Part shown: in pieces, positions 16,671-28,096 of the stretch
Layout: each line of letters begins with the position of its first letter
How positions within the stretch are numbered: position 1 is the stretch's first letter
Assembly (NCBI RefSeq): GCF_040126305.1
Contig: NZ_CP149510.1
Coordinates: forward strand, 169,001-233,000
Direction: 5' to 3'
Length of the DNA: 64,000 bases
Source: Pararhizobium sp. A13
GTDB taxonomy: Bacteria; Pseudomonadota; Alphaproteobacteria; Rhizobiales; Rhizobiaceae
Program-made: the position numbers and the translations under genes
The notes under the pieces: model-generated
What the model was told of the DNA's origin: nothing
What the model saw: only the letters and a program-made list of their open reading frames with translations
Database searches by the model: none

Positions 16671-17477
16671 CTACCAAAGTGACAGACGCAGGCCGACGCG
16701 AACCTCGTGACGGCCGAGGCCGTCGTCGAAAGCGTCGATATCGCTGCTGCCGAACATGTCGCCGTCGGCAATCTGCGAGTAGCGGTAGCCGAAATCGAGC
16801 TTCAGGCGCTCCGTCATGTCGTAGGAAACACCGGCCATCAGGGCATAGGTGAGGCGCCAGCTGCTGTCGCCCTCGAAGGACTGCGTGGCCGCGGCGGCAC
16901 CCGAGCAGGCGGCAGCGCCTGCAACGCAAGTGGTTGTCAGCGAGACATCGCTCCAGCGCAACTGGGTCACGCCGAGACCGGCGCCAAGATAAGGCGTGAA
17001 GCCGGCCAACGTGGCGAGATCGACATAGCCGTTCGCCATGATGCCAATCGCACTGTAATCAGCGCGCAGGCCCCCCGCGCAGGACGTGCCTGCGGCTTCG
17101 CCGGCGCAGGGAACGTCCGCTTCACCCCCACCATCGAATTGTCCATCGAAATAGTCGCCGGTCAGATCAGCGCGGAACATGTCGTTGAACTGATAGCCGA
17201 CACCCAGGGCGCCAGAGAAGGGTTTGCCGAAGCGGGCGTCGTCGAAAGAGGCCGTGTCCGTCGTGCCCGTACCGGCGTCGAACAGGCGAAGCGAAGGATC
17301 GCCCTCCTCCGTCCAGCCGGCATAACCGAGATCGCCGCGCAGATAGAAACCCTCGGTTCCGGTTTCCACCGCAGAAATGGTCACTTCCGGCGCATCGAGC
17401 AGATCGTCCGCCGCCATCGCCTGACCGCCGATGAACAGCAGCGCAAGCGCGGATGCATTAAGGAAAATATGCCGCAT
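16671..17477 (-). CDS. Outer-membrane beta-barrel protein (Omp25/RopB-like)
   Basis: The 268-residue protein has a signal peptide (1-22, ends AMAAD). The first strands read GFYLRGDLGYAGW; later strands alternate (GVGYQFNDMFRADLTGDYFDG, YLGAGLGVTQLRW, YALMAGVSYDMTERLKLDFGYRYSQIADGDMFG) and it ends VRVGLRLSLW, with the terminal aromatic residue that outer-membrane proteins use for assembly. Two short inserts carry paired cysteines (PCAGEAAGTSC, TTTCVAGAAAC). It is a paralogue of the next gene upstream, sharing FxYALMxGxSxDxT and RYxxxxxGDMFG. An exact CtrA box lies 86 bases upstream of its start. Confidence 0.85.
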   Translation of the reverse strand: MRHIFLNASALALLFIGGQAMAADDLLDAPEVTISAVETGTEGFYLRGDLGYAGWTEEGDPSLRLFDAGTGTTDTASFDDARFGKPFSGALGVGYQFNDMFRADLTGDYFDGQFDGGGEADVPCAGEAAGTSCAGGLRADYSAIGIMANGYVDLATLAGFTPYLGAGLGVTQLRWSDVSLTTTCVAGAAACSGAAAATQSFEGDSSWRLTYALMAGVSYDMTERLKLDFGYRYSQIADGDMFGSSDIDAFDDGLGRHEVRVGLRLSLW

Positions 17478-17562
17478 CGTTCAGTCCCTGGAACAACCAT
17501 TCGCGACGCCGGAGCCACCCGGCCTTGCCGCCTTTACGAGCGTTAACTATCGCAGCCCTCGG

Positions 17563-17577
17563 TTAACCACGGGTTAA
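17563..17577. promoter_or_regulatory. CtrA box upstream of the first outer-membrane protein
   Basis: TTAA-CCACGGG-TTAA is an exact match to the CtrA consensus TTAA-N7-TTAA. Two more TTAA half-sites lie close by (17543 and 17587). The box sits 86 bases before the start of the gene at 17477. Confidence 0.7.
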
Positions 17578-17615
17578 CCATGCTTCTTAACCAGGACCGG
17601 CATCAAAAACCGGAA

Positions 17616-17642
17616 AAGGCCGCCCGGAAACCGGACGGCCTT
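17616..17642 (-). terminator. Terminator after the second outer-membrane protein
   Basis: The stem aaggccgcccgg / ccggacggcctt (one mismatch, loop of three A) lies 25 bases after the stop of the gene ending at 17668. Four T follow on the minus strand. Confidence 0.8.
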
Positions 17643-17667
17643 TGAAAGCGGGGTCTTTGAGTGCGGC

Positions 17668-18498
17668 TTACTTGTAGACGATAGGTTCGGCCGGCGGGTC
17701 ATAGACGGGATCGCAATTCTCGCCGAAGGCATAACGCAGGCCCGCACGGCCTTCGTGCAGATCGAACCCCTTGTCGTAACCAGGGCCGCCGTTCGAAGCA
17801 AAGCCGAACATGTCTCCACCTTCGACGCGGCGGTAGCGGTAGCCGACGTCAGCCTTCAAAGCGCAGGTGAGGTCGATGGAGGCACCAAGCATCAGCGCAT
17901 AGGTAAAGCGCCACGGATCCTCGCCGTCATGCTCGACCGTTGGGTCGCAATTGGTCGGATCCGTCGTGTCGCAACTCGTGTTGCGCAGGTTCCTCCAGTT
18001 GACCTTCGTGCCGCCGAGACCGCCGCCGGCATAGGCCGTGAACGAACCGTAGCTCCAGAAATCGACATAGGCGTTCGCCATCAGGCTCCAGGCCGACATC
18101 GATGAAACGTCCGTCGAAACGCAGGAGACCGCCACGCCACACGAGCCGGACGTGCTCCCATGGAAATCGGACTTGCCAAGATAGTCGAGCGTCACGTCCG
18201 TGCGCAGATACTGGTTGATCTGATAGCCGACGCCGACGCCGAGCAGATAGGAATTGTCGACTTCAGCGGAATCGAAATCCTCCAGGTTGCTGTTGGAGCC
18301 CTGGAAATAGTGCGCGCCACGCAGATTTTTTTGGGAAAATCCCGCATCACCGCGCAGATACCAACCGCTGGCCGCGGCCACGTCTACCGGCTGCTGGTAG
18401 GGCTCCTGCGCGTCAACCGGCTGCTGATAAGGCTCCTGCGCGAGCACCGGCGTACTGACGAGCAGCACTGCCGCAATGCCACTCCAAATCCTCTTCAT
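17668..18498 (-). CDS. Outer-membrane beta-barrel protein with a tandem N-terminal repeat
   Basis: The 276-residue paralogue of the neighbouring outer-membrane gene has a signal peptide at 1-20 (ends PVLAQ). The mature N-terminus has a duplicated block, QEPYQQPVDA repeated at residues 21-40. The barrel starts at GWYLRGDAGFSQKN and has typical strands (LLGVGVGYQINQYLRTDVTLDYLG, FTYALMLGASIDLTCALKADVGYRYRRVEGGDMFG). It does not end in an aromatic residue but runs on past the last strand (GLRYAF) into a proline-rich tail. Cysteine pairs again sit in the loops. An exact CtrA box lies 88 bases upstream. Confidence 0.83.
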   Translation of the reverse strand: MKRIWSGIAAVLLVSTPVLAQEPYQQPVDAQEPYQQPVDVAAASGWYLRGDAGFSQKNLRGAHYFQGSNSNLEDFDSAEVDNSYLLGVGVGYQINQYLRTDVTLDYLGKSDFHGSTSGSCGVAVSCVSTDVSSMSAWSLMANAYVDFWSYGSFTAYAGGGLGGTKVNWRNLRNTSCDTTDPTNCDPTVEHDGEDPWRFTYALMLGASIDLTCALKADVGYRYRRVEGGDMFGFASNGGPGYDKGFDLHEGRAGLRYAFGENCDPVYDPPAEPIVYK

Positions 18499-18585
18499 GG
18501 CCTCACTCCAATATTTCTTGTTGCTTGGTCAGCCGAGACACGGCCTCCAATGTAGGATGTTGAGTTGGATCATGAATAGGAAAGG

Positions 18586-18600
18586 TTAAGGTGTAATTAA
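18586..18600. promoter_or_regulatory. CtrA box upstream of the second outer-membrane protein
   Basis: TTAA-GGTGTAA-TTAA is an exact consensus match, 88 bases before the start codon at 18498. This is nearly the same distance as the box of the paralogous gene. Confidence 0.7.
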
Positions 18601-18680
18601 CTACAAAAATTTACCGTAACTATTAATAGGTTTGCTTGACGCCACAGCAACGCCCGGCATTTTCCTAACAACAGGTAAAA

Positions 18681-18705
18681 AAAGACCGGGCATAGCCCGG
18701 TCTTT
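18681..18705 (-). terminator. glmM: Terminator of glmM
   Basis: The 11-bp perfect stem aaagaccgggc / gcccggtcttt has a three-base loop and is followed on the minus strand by a run of seven T. Confidence 0.9.
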
Positions 18706-18730
18706 CTCGGTGTCTCAAAATCGATTGGTA

Positions 18731-20083
18731 TCAGGCGACGTTGCGAACGGCGCTGATGACGCTGATCAGCTCGTCGACGATCCGTTCGACCTGCTCCCGG
18801 TCGTCGCCCTCCGCCATGACGCGGATCAGCGGTTCGGTACCGGACGGGCGGATCAGCAACCGGCCATTCTTGGCAAGTTCCGCCTCCGCGTCGGCGATGG
18901 CCTGACGAACGGTGACGTTTTCGAGCGACATGCCGGACGAAACCCGAACGTTCTTCAGAACCTGCGGTACCGGGTCGAAACGGTGACAAACTTCGCTGAC
19001 CGATTTTCCCTGACGCTTGACACAGGCGAGAATCTGCAGCGCCGCGACAAGACCATCGCCGGTGGTGCCGAAATCCGAGAGGACGATGTGGCCCGATTGC
19101 TCGCCGCCGACATTGAAGCCGTTCTGGCGCATGTGCTCGACGACGTACCGGTCGCCGACCTTGGTCCGATGCAGGTTGAGACTGCGTCCCTTGAGATAGC
19201 GCTCCAGGCCAAGGTTTGACATGACGGTCGCAACGATGCCATCGCCACTCAGCATGCCTTCGGCCGCCCAGCTATCGGCGATGACCGCCATCAACTGGTC
19301 GCCATCGACAATCTTGCCATGCTCGTCGACGATCAGCACGCGGTCGGCGTCGCCATCGAGCGCAATGCCGATATCGGCACGCACTTCATGCACCTTCTTC
19401 TGCAGTGCCTCCGGATGGGTCGATCCGCAGTCAAGATTGATATTGATGCCGTTCGGCTCGTTTCCGATCGTCACGACATCCGCACCGAGCTCCCACAGAG
19501 CGAGCGGCGCAACCTTGTAGGCGGCGCCATTGGCGCAGTCGATGGCGACCCTCAGGCCCTGAAGCGTCACGTCGCGCGGCAACGTGCGCTTGGCATGTTC
19601 GATATATCGATAGATGTCGCCTTCGACGCGCTTGGCCCTGCCAATCTCCTGCGACTTGGCGAGCTGCGCCGTCATGTCCTTTTCGAGCAGTTCCTCGATC
19701 TGGCCTTCCATCTCGTCGGACAGCTTGTAGCCATCCGGGCCGAACAGCTTGATGCCGTTGTCCTCGAAGGGATTATGCGAGGCGGAGATCATCACGCCGA
19801 TATCAGCGCGCAGCGACCGCGTCAGCATGGCGACGCCAGGGGTCGGGATAGGCCCCAGAAGGAAGACATCGAGGCCTGCGGCAGTGAAACCGGCCACCAA
19901 AGCATTTTCCAGCATATAGCCCGAAAGGCGCGTATCCTTGCCGATCACCACCCGGTGCCGGTGCGCGCCGTTGCGAAAGATCGTACCGACGGCAACGCCG
20001 ACGCGCATGGCGAGATCCGGCGTCATCGGAAACAGGTTCGACTGTCCGCGGATACCATCCGTCCCAAAATATTTGCGCTTCAT
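18731..20083 (-). CDS. glmM: Phosphoglucosamine mutase
   Basis: The 450-residue enzyme converts glucosamine-6-phosphate to glucosamine-1-phosphate for UDP-GlcNAc, peptidoglycan and lipid A. The N-terminus [12 protein letters not shown] is diagnostic. The active-site serine loop is [15 protein letters not shown] (near residue 100), the metal loop is DGDADR, and the C-terminal phosphate site is [15 protein letters not shown]. The start ATG at 20083 follows GGAG; a longer reading adds 10 residues. It lies downstream of ftsH but appears to have its own promoter and terminator. Confidence 0.96.
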   Translation of the reverse strand: MKRKYFGTDGIRGQSNLFPMTPDLAMRVGVAVGTIFRNGAHRHRVVIGKDTRLSGYMLENALVAGFTAAGLDVFLLGPIPTPGVAMLTRSLRADIGVMISASHNPFEDNGIKLFGPDGYKLSDEMEGQIEELLEKDMTAQLAKSQEIGRAKRVEGDIYRYIEHAKRTLPRDVTLQGLRVAIDCANGAAYKVAPLALWELGADVVTIGNEPNGININLDCGSTHPEALQKKVHEVRADIGIALDGDADRVLIVDEHGKIVDGDQLMAVIADSWAAEGMLSGDGIVATVMSNLGLERYLKGRSLNLHRTKVGDRYVVEHMRQNGFNVGGEQSGHIVLSDFGTTGDGLVAALQILACVKRQGKSVSEVCHRFDPVPQVLKNVRVSSGMSLENVTVRQAIADAEAELAKNGRLLIRPSGTEPLIRVMAEGDDREQVERIVDELISVISAVRNVA

Positions 20084-20231
20084 AAAAACTCCAATTCTTG
20101 TCAAAGGCGCCACTGCCGCGTCAAATCACAGGCCTGCCAGGGAGCCGCTTTCCGCAACACCGGCCTTCCGGATCACATTTGCAGGCGCCAACGCCTCGCG
20201 TTGCGATCACGCGGAAAACTGCGCATGGGGT

Positions 20232-20260
20232 ATTTTATTGCCATAAAACCTTCGCAACAA
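20232..20260 (-). promoter_or_regulatory. Predicted glmM promoter
   Basis: On the minus strand TTGTTG (rc of 20255-20260), 17-base spacer, TAAAAT (rc of 20232-20237). It lies in the 314-base gap between ftsH and glmM; apart from this and the ftsH terminator the gap shows nothing clear. Confidence 0.5.
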
Positions 20261-20342
20261 CATCCCGTGTATCATCAGAATTCATTACAGCGCGTTACCA
20301 AGCGGGGAACCGGTTACGCTGAATTGTTCAGGACAAACAAAA

Positions 20343-20368
20343 ACCGCCGCATCTTTCGGCGCGGCGGT
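20343..20368 (-). terminator. ftsH: Terminator of ftsH
   Basis: accgccgc (20343-20350) pairs with gcggcggt (20361-20368). The minus strand then reads TTTTTGTTTG. Confidence 0.85.
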
Positions 20369-20397
20369 CCTATTTCGCATTTGTACTCGGGGTAAGT

Positions 20398-22341
<1,944 letters not shown>

Positions 22342-22398
22342 CGAACTCCCCGGAACCTGTCGCAGCCCGCAATGATTTGTGGCTGCATTCTTATGTCT

Positions 22399-22427
22399 AA
22401 CATAGGGTTGCGCGACCGGCTTGCCAA
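22399..22427 (-). promoter_or_regulatory. Predicted ftsH promoter
   Basis: On the minus strand TTGGCA (rc of 22422-22427), 17-base spacer, TATGTT (rc of 22399-22404). Read as CTTGGC...CCCTATGT it also resembles a sigma-32 promoter, which would fit heat-shock control of ftsH. Confidence 0.55.
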
Positions 22428-22440
22428 GGTAAACTCAGGT

Positions 22441-23802
22441 TCAACCTGTCTTTTCCGTCAAAACATCGTGAACCGGAGGAGCAAGATACCGGTCACGGCC
22501 AAAGAGCGCAGCGATGCTATCCGCCATCATCAGGTCGAAACGCGGCAAAAAGGTGTCGTAAAGGCCGATACTGCTTTCGACCAAGGCCGCGGGCGACAAG
22601 GGGGCCCGGCCCACCGAAGAGAAGGCCGGGGCCGATTTGGCCGCGCGTTTGAGGATCGCGTCAGGGAGACCTGCGGCAATCGGTCTCGCCGCGAGTTTCA
22701 CCGCATCGACACCGCCACCAACCATCAATGGCACCACACCGGTATTCGTGACGATGAAGCGGCCGTCCCAGATCGCTTTCTGATGAGGCAGTATAACCAG
22801 ATCGGGCAGATTTCTTGCCTCCCGATAGAGATAGAGGCCCGAACGGCGGCGGTCGAAGACGACGCGCCCGGCCGTCATCCGGCCATCCCGCCCCTCGGCC
22901 AGGAACGCGACTAGCCGCGCCGCGGTTTCTCGGCCCGGCAGATGCCGCCTGCCGCCCATGACCGCGGTGAGCGACAGAATTGCCCGGCGGCAGTCCGGAT
23001 CGGACACCTTCTCGGCGAGCACCGGTTCGATCTGCGCGGCAAGCCCTTCGAAAACGACGGCATGCCGCTCAAGCAGACTGGCGGCACGCGCGCTGGAACG
23101 ACGGCGCACTTCGGCCGCAACGGTGAATTGATCGGTGGTCGATTGGGCGTCATCTTGGAGCGCCTGCCGAACTCGGACACGCTCGAAGCGCAGATTGGCA
23201 TTGCTCGGATCATCGAACCAGTCTTCGCCCCGGAGCGTGAGATAGTCGCGGATATCGGCCCGGCGCTGCCTGAGAAACGGCCGCAACACCCAGACGCGGC
23301 GATCGACAAGCATTCCATCCGCCATCCCCGCCAGGCCGGGCGCATCCGCCTGCGAGCGGCTTTGCCGCATTGTGACGGTTTCGGCCTGATCGTCGGCCGT
23401 GTGGGCCGTCGCGATGCACTGCGCACCCATCTCCTCGGCAGCGTCAGACAGCAATTTGTAACGCGCCTCGCGGGCTGCAGCCTGAAGGCCCGTTTCCGGC
23501 TTTTCGCCCCGCCACTGGCGCGTGAGATGGGGGATTTTCCTGCCCGCGCAAAAATGTGCGACGGCACGCGCTTCATCGGCAGATTCCGGCCGCAAGCCAT
23601 GGTCGATGGTGCAGGCGGACAGGGAAAAAGCGGAAAAGCCGCCGCGCGTGATCGCTTCGTGCAGCGCAAGCAGCAGGCCTTTCGAATCGCTACCGCCGGA
23701 AACGGCGGCGAGGATCATGCCGGGCGTCTTGAAAGTCGAAAGAAACTGTTTCGCCGCCTCGACAATGGCGTGCGGCGCGGCGCGATCTGCATCAGCAGGC
23801 AA
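22441..23802 (-). CDS. tilS: tRNA(Ile)-lysidine synthetase
   Basis: This 453-residue enzyme puts lysine on C34 of the CAU-anticodon tRNA-Ile so that it reads AUA. The N-terminal PP-loop ATPase motif is AAVSGGSDSKGLLLALHE (about residue 33 on), followed by CTIDHGLRPESADEARAV and IATAHTADDQAETV. The C-terminal part is less conserved, as usual. The start appears to be TTG at 23802, overlapping the end of cpoB by 11 bases, so translation is probably coupled to it. It lies between cpoB and ftsH, as in many alphaproteobacteria. Confidence 0.93.
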   Translation of the reverse strand: MPADADRAAPHAIVEAAKQFLSTFKTPGMILAAVSGGSDSKGLLLALHEAITRGGFSAFSLSACTIDHGLRPESADEARAVAHFCAGRKIPHLTRQWRGEKPETGLQAAAREARYKLLSDAAEEMGAQCIATAHTADDQAETVTMRQSRSQADAPGLAGMADGMLVDRRVWVLRPFLRQRRADIRDYLTLRGEDWFDDPSNANLRFERVRVRQALQDDAQSTTDQFTVAAEVRRRSSARAASLLERHAVVFEGLAAQIEPVLAEKVSDPDCRRAILSLTAVMGGRRHLPGRETAARLVAFLAEGRDGRMTAGRVVFDRRRSGLYLYREARNLPDLVILPHQKAIWDGRFIVTNTGVVPLMVGGGVDAVKLAARPIAAGLPDAILKRAAKSAPAFSSVGRAPLSPAALVESSIGLYDTFLPRFDLMMADSIAALFGRDRYLAPPVHDVLTEKTG

Positions 23803-24787
23803 GGCGGCTCTGTTCGCTGGTAACCTTGGCCTTCACTGCCTGGGAAGCTTTGGGATAGCGCTTGTTGACCTCGCGCAGCGTCGCGCAGGCTGTATCTTTG
23901 TTGTCGAGAGCAGCGAGCGACATGCCGAGCTTCAAGAGCATTTCCGGCGCCTTCGGCGACTTGCCATAGGTCTGGTGCGCATTCAGGAAGGTCTTGGCCG
24001 CGTCGTTGAACTTGCCCTGCGAATATTGCGCTTCGCCCATCCAGAAGCTGGCATCGGCCGCTTTTTCGCCATTCGGAAAGACATCCAGATAGTCGCGGAA
24101 TTCGTTTTCGGCCTGACTGTAGTCGCCGGTCAGGACATGCCCGTAGGCCGACTGGTAGAGATCGCCGGGATTGTCCAGCGCTGCCGTCTGCTGCTGGCTG
24201 TCCGGGGTCTGGTTGATGCCCTGATCGACACCCGGAAGCGTCGCTTCGAGGCCGGTCGTGTTTCGATTCGCCGCAACGGGATTGCCGTTTTCATCGAACA
24301 CGATCTCGCCGAGGGTTGTCGGCGGAGCGCCCGTGTTACCGCTCGCAGTAGTGTCCGATCCCAAACCTGCGTTGGGATCGGTTGCCGCTGCCTGATCATC
24401 CGTTGCCGGCACGCCGGTGGATGCAGTGTCGTTTGTCGGCGGCGTTTCCACCTGGCTCTTCTTGGTAGAGCCCGACTTGCCGCTTTCCAGGTCCTGGAAG
24501 CGGAACTCGTTGTCTTCCTGGAACTTGCGGATCTGTTCCTGCATCTGCAGGAGCTGGAAGCTCATTTCCTCGATACGCCCGTTGAGCGAGCGGATCTGTT
24601 CCTCGAGCTGCCCTATGCGTCCGATCTCGCTCGACTGGACCTTCAGCAGCGGCGCCTTGCCCGGCGACTGGGTCTCGCCGTGAATTGCGCGGTTAAACAG
24701 CGCAGAAAGCGGCATGGCGGTAACTGTCTGGCCAAAGCCCGCAAAGGCGGTCAGGCCGATCAATCCCGCCACGACAAAATGTTTCAT
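23792..24787 (-). CDS. cpoB: Tol-Pal system coordinator CpoB (YbgF)
   Basis: The 331-residue periplasmic protein has a signal peptide at 1-22 (VVAGLIGLTAFAGFGQTVTA). A short coiled coil follows at about 45-85 (IGQLEEQIRSLNGRIEEMSFQLLQMQEQIRKFQ in heptads), then a long linker rich in T, D, N and P. The C-terminal TPR domain starts at about 220 (LYQSAYGHVLTGDYSQAENEFRDYLDVFPNG). CpoB links peptidoglycan synthesis and Tol during constriction. The ATG at 24787 (MKHFVVAG) is chosen because the signal peptide begins there. It lies downstream of pal and overlaps tilS by 11 bases. Confidence 0.92.
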   Translation of the reverse strand: MKHFVVAGLIGLTAFAGFGQTVTAMPLSALFNRAIHGETQSPGKAPLLKVQSSEIGRIGQLEEQIRSLNGRIEEMSFQLLQMQEQIRKFQEDNEFRFQDLESGKSGSTKKSQVETPPTNDTASTGVPATDDQAAATDPNAGLGSDTTASGNTGAPPTTLGEIVFDENGNPVAANRNTTGLEATLPGVDQGINQTPDSQQQTAALDNPGDLYQSAYGHVLTGDYSQAENEFRDYLDVFPNGEKAADASFWMGEAQYSQGKFNDAAKTFLNAHQTYGKSPKAPEMLLKLGMSLAALDNKDTACATLREVNKRYPKASQAVKAKVTSEQSRLAC

Positions 24788-24971
24788 GTCATGTGTCCCG
24801 TTTGAATATATTCCACTCTCGCCCGCAGCCGGTGCAAATCGGCCTTCGGGTGATTGCCGCACAGTTTTCCAATTGGCCTCAAAAAGCAACGGAGTTCGGT
24901 GAAAGTGTGACAAAAAAGAAAGGACGGCCTGAAGACCGCCCTTTCCATAAGCTTTTTCCGATGTGCGGCAA

Positions 24972-25496
24972 TTACATGCCGGCGCCACCGAGAACCGTGA
25001 CGGCGCGGCGGTTCTGCGACCAGCAGGAAATGTCGTCGCAGACGGCGACCGGCTTTTCCTTGCCGTAGGAGATCGTCTTCATCTTGCCGGCCGGGATACC
25101 GCGCGATGCGAGGTAGTCGCGGGTTGCAGCAGCGCGGCGTGCGCCGAGGGCAAGGTTGTACTCGCGGGTGCCGCGCTCGTCGGCGTGACCTTCGATCGTG
25201 ATCGCATAGTTCGGGTAGCGCTGCAGCCACTGAGCCTGCTTGTCGAGGGTTGCCTGCGCATCGGCACGAATCGAGGTGGAGTCCGTGTCGAAGAAGATGC
25301 GGTCGCCGACATTGACCGTGAAGTCCTGCGTCGAGCCCGGCGTCGCTGCGTTCAGGCCGAGTTCGCCAGCGCTGTTCGGCAGGTTCTTCTTTGAGGCGCA
25401 GCCGGCAATGGCGAGCGTCATGAAAAGGGCAACCATGACCGGATTGCGAGCGATGGTTTGCATGCGGCCTTCGGCCTTGGCGTGAATGCGGCTCAT
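24972..25496 (-). CDS. pal: Peptidoglycan-associated lipoprotein Pal
   Basis: The 174-residue outer-membrane lipoprotein has a signal sequence ending in the lipobox LAIAGC (cysteine near residue 32). The OmpA-type domain starts RIFFDTDSTSIRADAQATL and has the peptidoglycan contacts in IEGHADERGTREYNLALGARRA. It anchors the outer membrane to peptidoglycan and docks TolB. The start ATG 25496 follows AGGAG; an internal ATG 11 codons later also gives a normal signal peptide. It belongs to the tol cluster and is followed by cpoB. Confidence 0.95.
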   Translation of the reverse strand: MSRIHAKAEGRMQTIARNPVMVALFMTLAIAGCASKKNLPNSAGELGLNAATPGSTQDFTVNVGDRIFFDTDSTSIRADAQATLDKQAQWLQRYPNYAITIEGHADERGTREYNLALGARRAAATRDYLASRGIPAGKMKTISYGKEKPVAVCDDISCWSQNRRAVTVLGGAGM

Positions 25497-25674
25497 GGGC
25501 CGGTCTCCTTGGATGTCTAAATTCAGGGTTGCCAGACTGTAACCGGAAGCGGTTAATCGACGTTCAACAGGTATGGTTAACAGAGTGTCAAAATATGCAT
25601 GAAGGCTTGCTAGATCAGCCCTTTGCGGCGAGAAAGCGGCGGCCTCGCCACTTTCCTGCCGCATCGCAGCAACG

Positions 25675-26979
25675 CTATTCGAGCAGCGGCGACCAGGCCG
25701 GATCGGATGCAAAGCCCTGGGTGGAGATCAGCTGTTCGTTGTAGCCGGTCAGGTCGATCGAGTAGAGTTGTGGGCCGCCGGCACCGGCATTCTGACGGAA
25801 GAACATCAGGACGCGGCCGTTCGGCGCCCAGGTCGGGCCCTCGTTGTGGAAGCCCGTCGTCAGGATGCGTTCGCCCGAACCGTCCGGCTTCATCACGCCG
25901 ATCGAGAACTTGCCACCCGACTGCTTGGTGAAGGCGATCAGGTCGCCGCGCGGCGACCAGACCGGGGTCGAGTAGGAGCCGTCACCAAAGGAGATGCGGT
26001 TCTGACCACCCCCGCCGGCGCTCATGACGTAGAGCTGCTGGCGACCGCCGCGGTCGCTTTCGAAGACGATCTGGCTGCCATCCGGCGAATAGGAGGGCGA
26101 GGTGTCGATCGCGGCCGTCGAGGTAAGGCGCGTCGTTGTCCGCGAACGCAAGTCCATCGTGTAGATGTTGGCGTTGCCTTCCTGCTGTAGGCTCATGATG
26201 ACCCGCTGGCCATCCGGCGAGAAGCGCGGCGCAAAGGTCATGCCGGGAAAATTGCCGACGACTTCGCGCTGTCCGGTCTCGAGCTGCAGCAGGTAGACGC
26301 GCGGCTCGTTGCCCTCGAAGGACATGTAGGTGATTTCCTGCTTGTTCGGCGAGAAGCGCGGCGTCAGCACGATATCGTTGGAATTGGTGACCGCGCGGGC
26401 GTTGAAGCCGTCCTGGTCCATGATCGCCAGCTGCCGCTTGCGGGCCGTTTTCGGGCCGCTTTCGGCGACATAGACGATGCGGGTGTCGAAGTAGCCCTTT
26501 TCACCGGTGATGCGCTCATAGATCGCATCGGCGATGATATGGGCGACACGGCGCCAGTTTTCCGGCTGGGTAAAGAACTGCTGGCCGGTCATCTGCTGGC
26601 CGGCAAAACTATCCCACAGGCGGAACTCGGCCTTCAGGCGGCCATCACCTTCCTGGGTCACGCGGCCGGTGACAAGCGCCTGCGCATTGATGACCTTCCA
26701 GTCCTCGAAACGCGGTGCGGCATCCGGATTGCTGATCTTCTCGATGAAGGCGCCCTTGTCGATCGGCGCAAACAGGCCGGAACGCTTCAGGTCGGCAGCG
26801 ACCACGTCGGAAATCTTCTGTCCCAGTTCACCCTGCAGGAAATCGGTGACGGCGATCGGCAAGGGCTCGACATTACCCTTGTTGATGTTGATTTCCACTA
26901 GCGCATGCGCGGGCGAGGTCAGCAGCGTGACCATCGCCGCGATCGCGACGAGAAAACGGAAGGGGTTTCGTTTCAGCAT
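25675..26979 (-). CDS. tolB: Tol-Pal translocation protein TolB
   Basis: The 434-residue periplasmic protein has a signal peptide at 1-26 (ends SPAHALV). The N-terminal domain (about 30-165) is followed by a six-bladed beta propeller of PD40 repeats ([118 protein letters not shown]). It binds Pal and TolA and is part of the envelope constriction machine. The ATG at 26979 follows GAGAGG. Confidence 0.96.
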   Translation of the reverse strand: MLKRNPFRFLVAIAAMVTLLTSPAHALVEININKGNVEPLPIAVTDFLQGELGQKISDVVAADLKRSGLFAPIDKGAFIEKISNPDAAPRFEDWKVINAQALVTGRVTQEGDGRLKAEFRLWDSFAGQQMTGQQFFTQPENWRRVAHIIADAIYERITGEKGYFDTRIVYVAESGPKTARKRQLAIMDQDGFNARAVTNSNDIVLTPRFSPNKQEITYMSFEGNEPRVYLLQLETGQREVVGNFPGMTFAPRFSPDGQRVIMSLQQEGNANIYTMDLRSRTTTRLTSTAAIDTSPSYSPDGSQIVFESDRGGRQQLYVMSAGGGGQNRISFGDGSYSTPVWSPRGDLIAFTKQSGGKFSIGVMKPDGSGERILTTGFHNEGPTWAPNGRVLMFFRQNAGAGGPQLYSIDLTGYNEQLISTQGFASDPAWSPLLE

Positions 26980-27019
26980 GGTTATAGAAGCCTCTCAGCC
27001 ATTCATTCGTGTTCTGTTG

Positions 27020-28087
27020 TTAGAGCATTGCGCTCGGATCGAAATTGACGACGACATCACTCCAGGAATCGTATTTGTCAGCAGGCAAATCGGTAAACGG
27101 CGCGGATTTCATGATCGCGCGTCGGACGCTGCCTTCAAATGTACGACGCGCAGATTCCGTTCCGCCGGAAGCCACCACTTCGGGCGTGCCAATAAGCTCA
27201 CCGTTTCTGTCAAGCTGCATGGAGACTCGAATCGTCAGTCCCTCTGCGCCAGACGTACCTGCGATAATCGACCAATTACCTTCGATTTTGCCTCTCAGTG
27301 CATCCATCTCGCTTTGGGAAAGCGTATTGCCCGTCGTCTTGTCGGCACCGGCGGCTGCCGGATTCTTAGCGCGCTTTGCGCCCCCGCCTGACGAATCCTG
27401 TTTATTGAGAAGCGCGGCAACCTCGTCAGCGTTGAAATCAGACTCCTTGGCAGTCGCGGCCTTTTTCTTTTCTTTCTTGTTTTCTTCGTTCTTGCGATCA
27501 GGCGTCTTGGCCGTCTGCGCCTGCTGCTCGACCTTCGGCTTCATGACCGGCGTCGGGATCTTGTCCGGCAGCGCCTCGGCTTCCGGATTTTCAGCGGGCT
27601 GCTCCTCGGTCGGCTTTTCTTCCGGCTTCGGGTCTGGCTTCACTTCCTGCTTGGGTTCAGGCAGCGAAGCGACTTCGGTCGCGGGCTCGGAGGCAGGCTT
27701 CTCTTCAGTGACCTCGGGGCTGTCTTCCTTGACAGGCTCAGGGGTGGGAACGGGCTTTTCCTCCGCCTTTATGGCGCCTGTCGATTCCTTTTCGATCGGC
27801 TTCGATTCCGGCTTGGGCGGCGTCTTCAGGTCGACATCGTTTTCACCGATGTTCTCGGCGTCCTTGACTTCCGTCGGCTTCTTGGTGGGTACCGCTGATG
27901 GCGTTTCCGCCTTCGGCGCTTCCTTGTCGCCCTGCTGAAGCTGGGTGAGCTCCTCGATCGGGACGATATCGACCGGCATCGACTCCAGATTGGAGACTTC
28001 GAACTTTTCGGGACTGCCAAGCGATACCAGCGCCCAGGTCAGCACCAGGGCGTGCAGCACAGCGGATGTGACGAGACTGGTCTTCAT
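27020..28087 (-). CDS. tolA: TolA-like energy-transducing protein
   Basis: The 355-residue protein has an N-terminal membrane anchor at about 4-24 (LVTSAVLHALVLTWALVSLG). A long proline, lysine and glutamate-rich stretch follows (about 45-235, with many KPEEKP-type tracts), then a compact C-terminal domain of about 95 residues (LSQSEMDALRGKIEGNWSI to NFDPSAML) of the TolA/TonB kind. It spans the periplasm and passes the proton-driven force from TolQR to TolB-Pal. The repeats are low-complexity, so homology rests on anchor, C-terminus and position between tolR and tolB. Confidence 0.9.
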   Translation of the reverse strand: MKTSLVTSAVLHALVLTWALVSLGSPEKFEVSNLESMPVDIVPIEELTQLQQGDKEAPKAETPSAVPTKKPTEVKDAENIGENDVDLKTPPKPESKPIEKESTGAIKAEEKPVPTPEPVKEDSPEVTEEKPASEPATEVASLPEPKQEVKPDPKPEEKPTEEQPAENPEAEALPDKIPTPVMKPKVEQQAQTAKTPDRKNEENKKEKKKAATAKESDFNADEVAALLNKQDSSGGGAKRAKNPAAAGADKTTGNTLSQSEMDALRGKIEGNWSIIAGTSGAEGLTIRVSMQLDRNGELIGTPEVVASGGTESARRTFEGSVRRAIMKSAPFTDLPADKYDSWSDVVVNFDPSAML

Positions 28088-28096
28088 CGCAGCGCT

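Noticed and set aside
25540..25600. TTAA half-sites near the pal start as CtrA box
   Set aside because: The half-sites are about 30 bases apart instead of 7, so they do not form a CtrA box.
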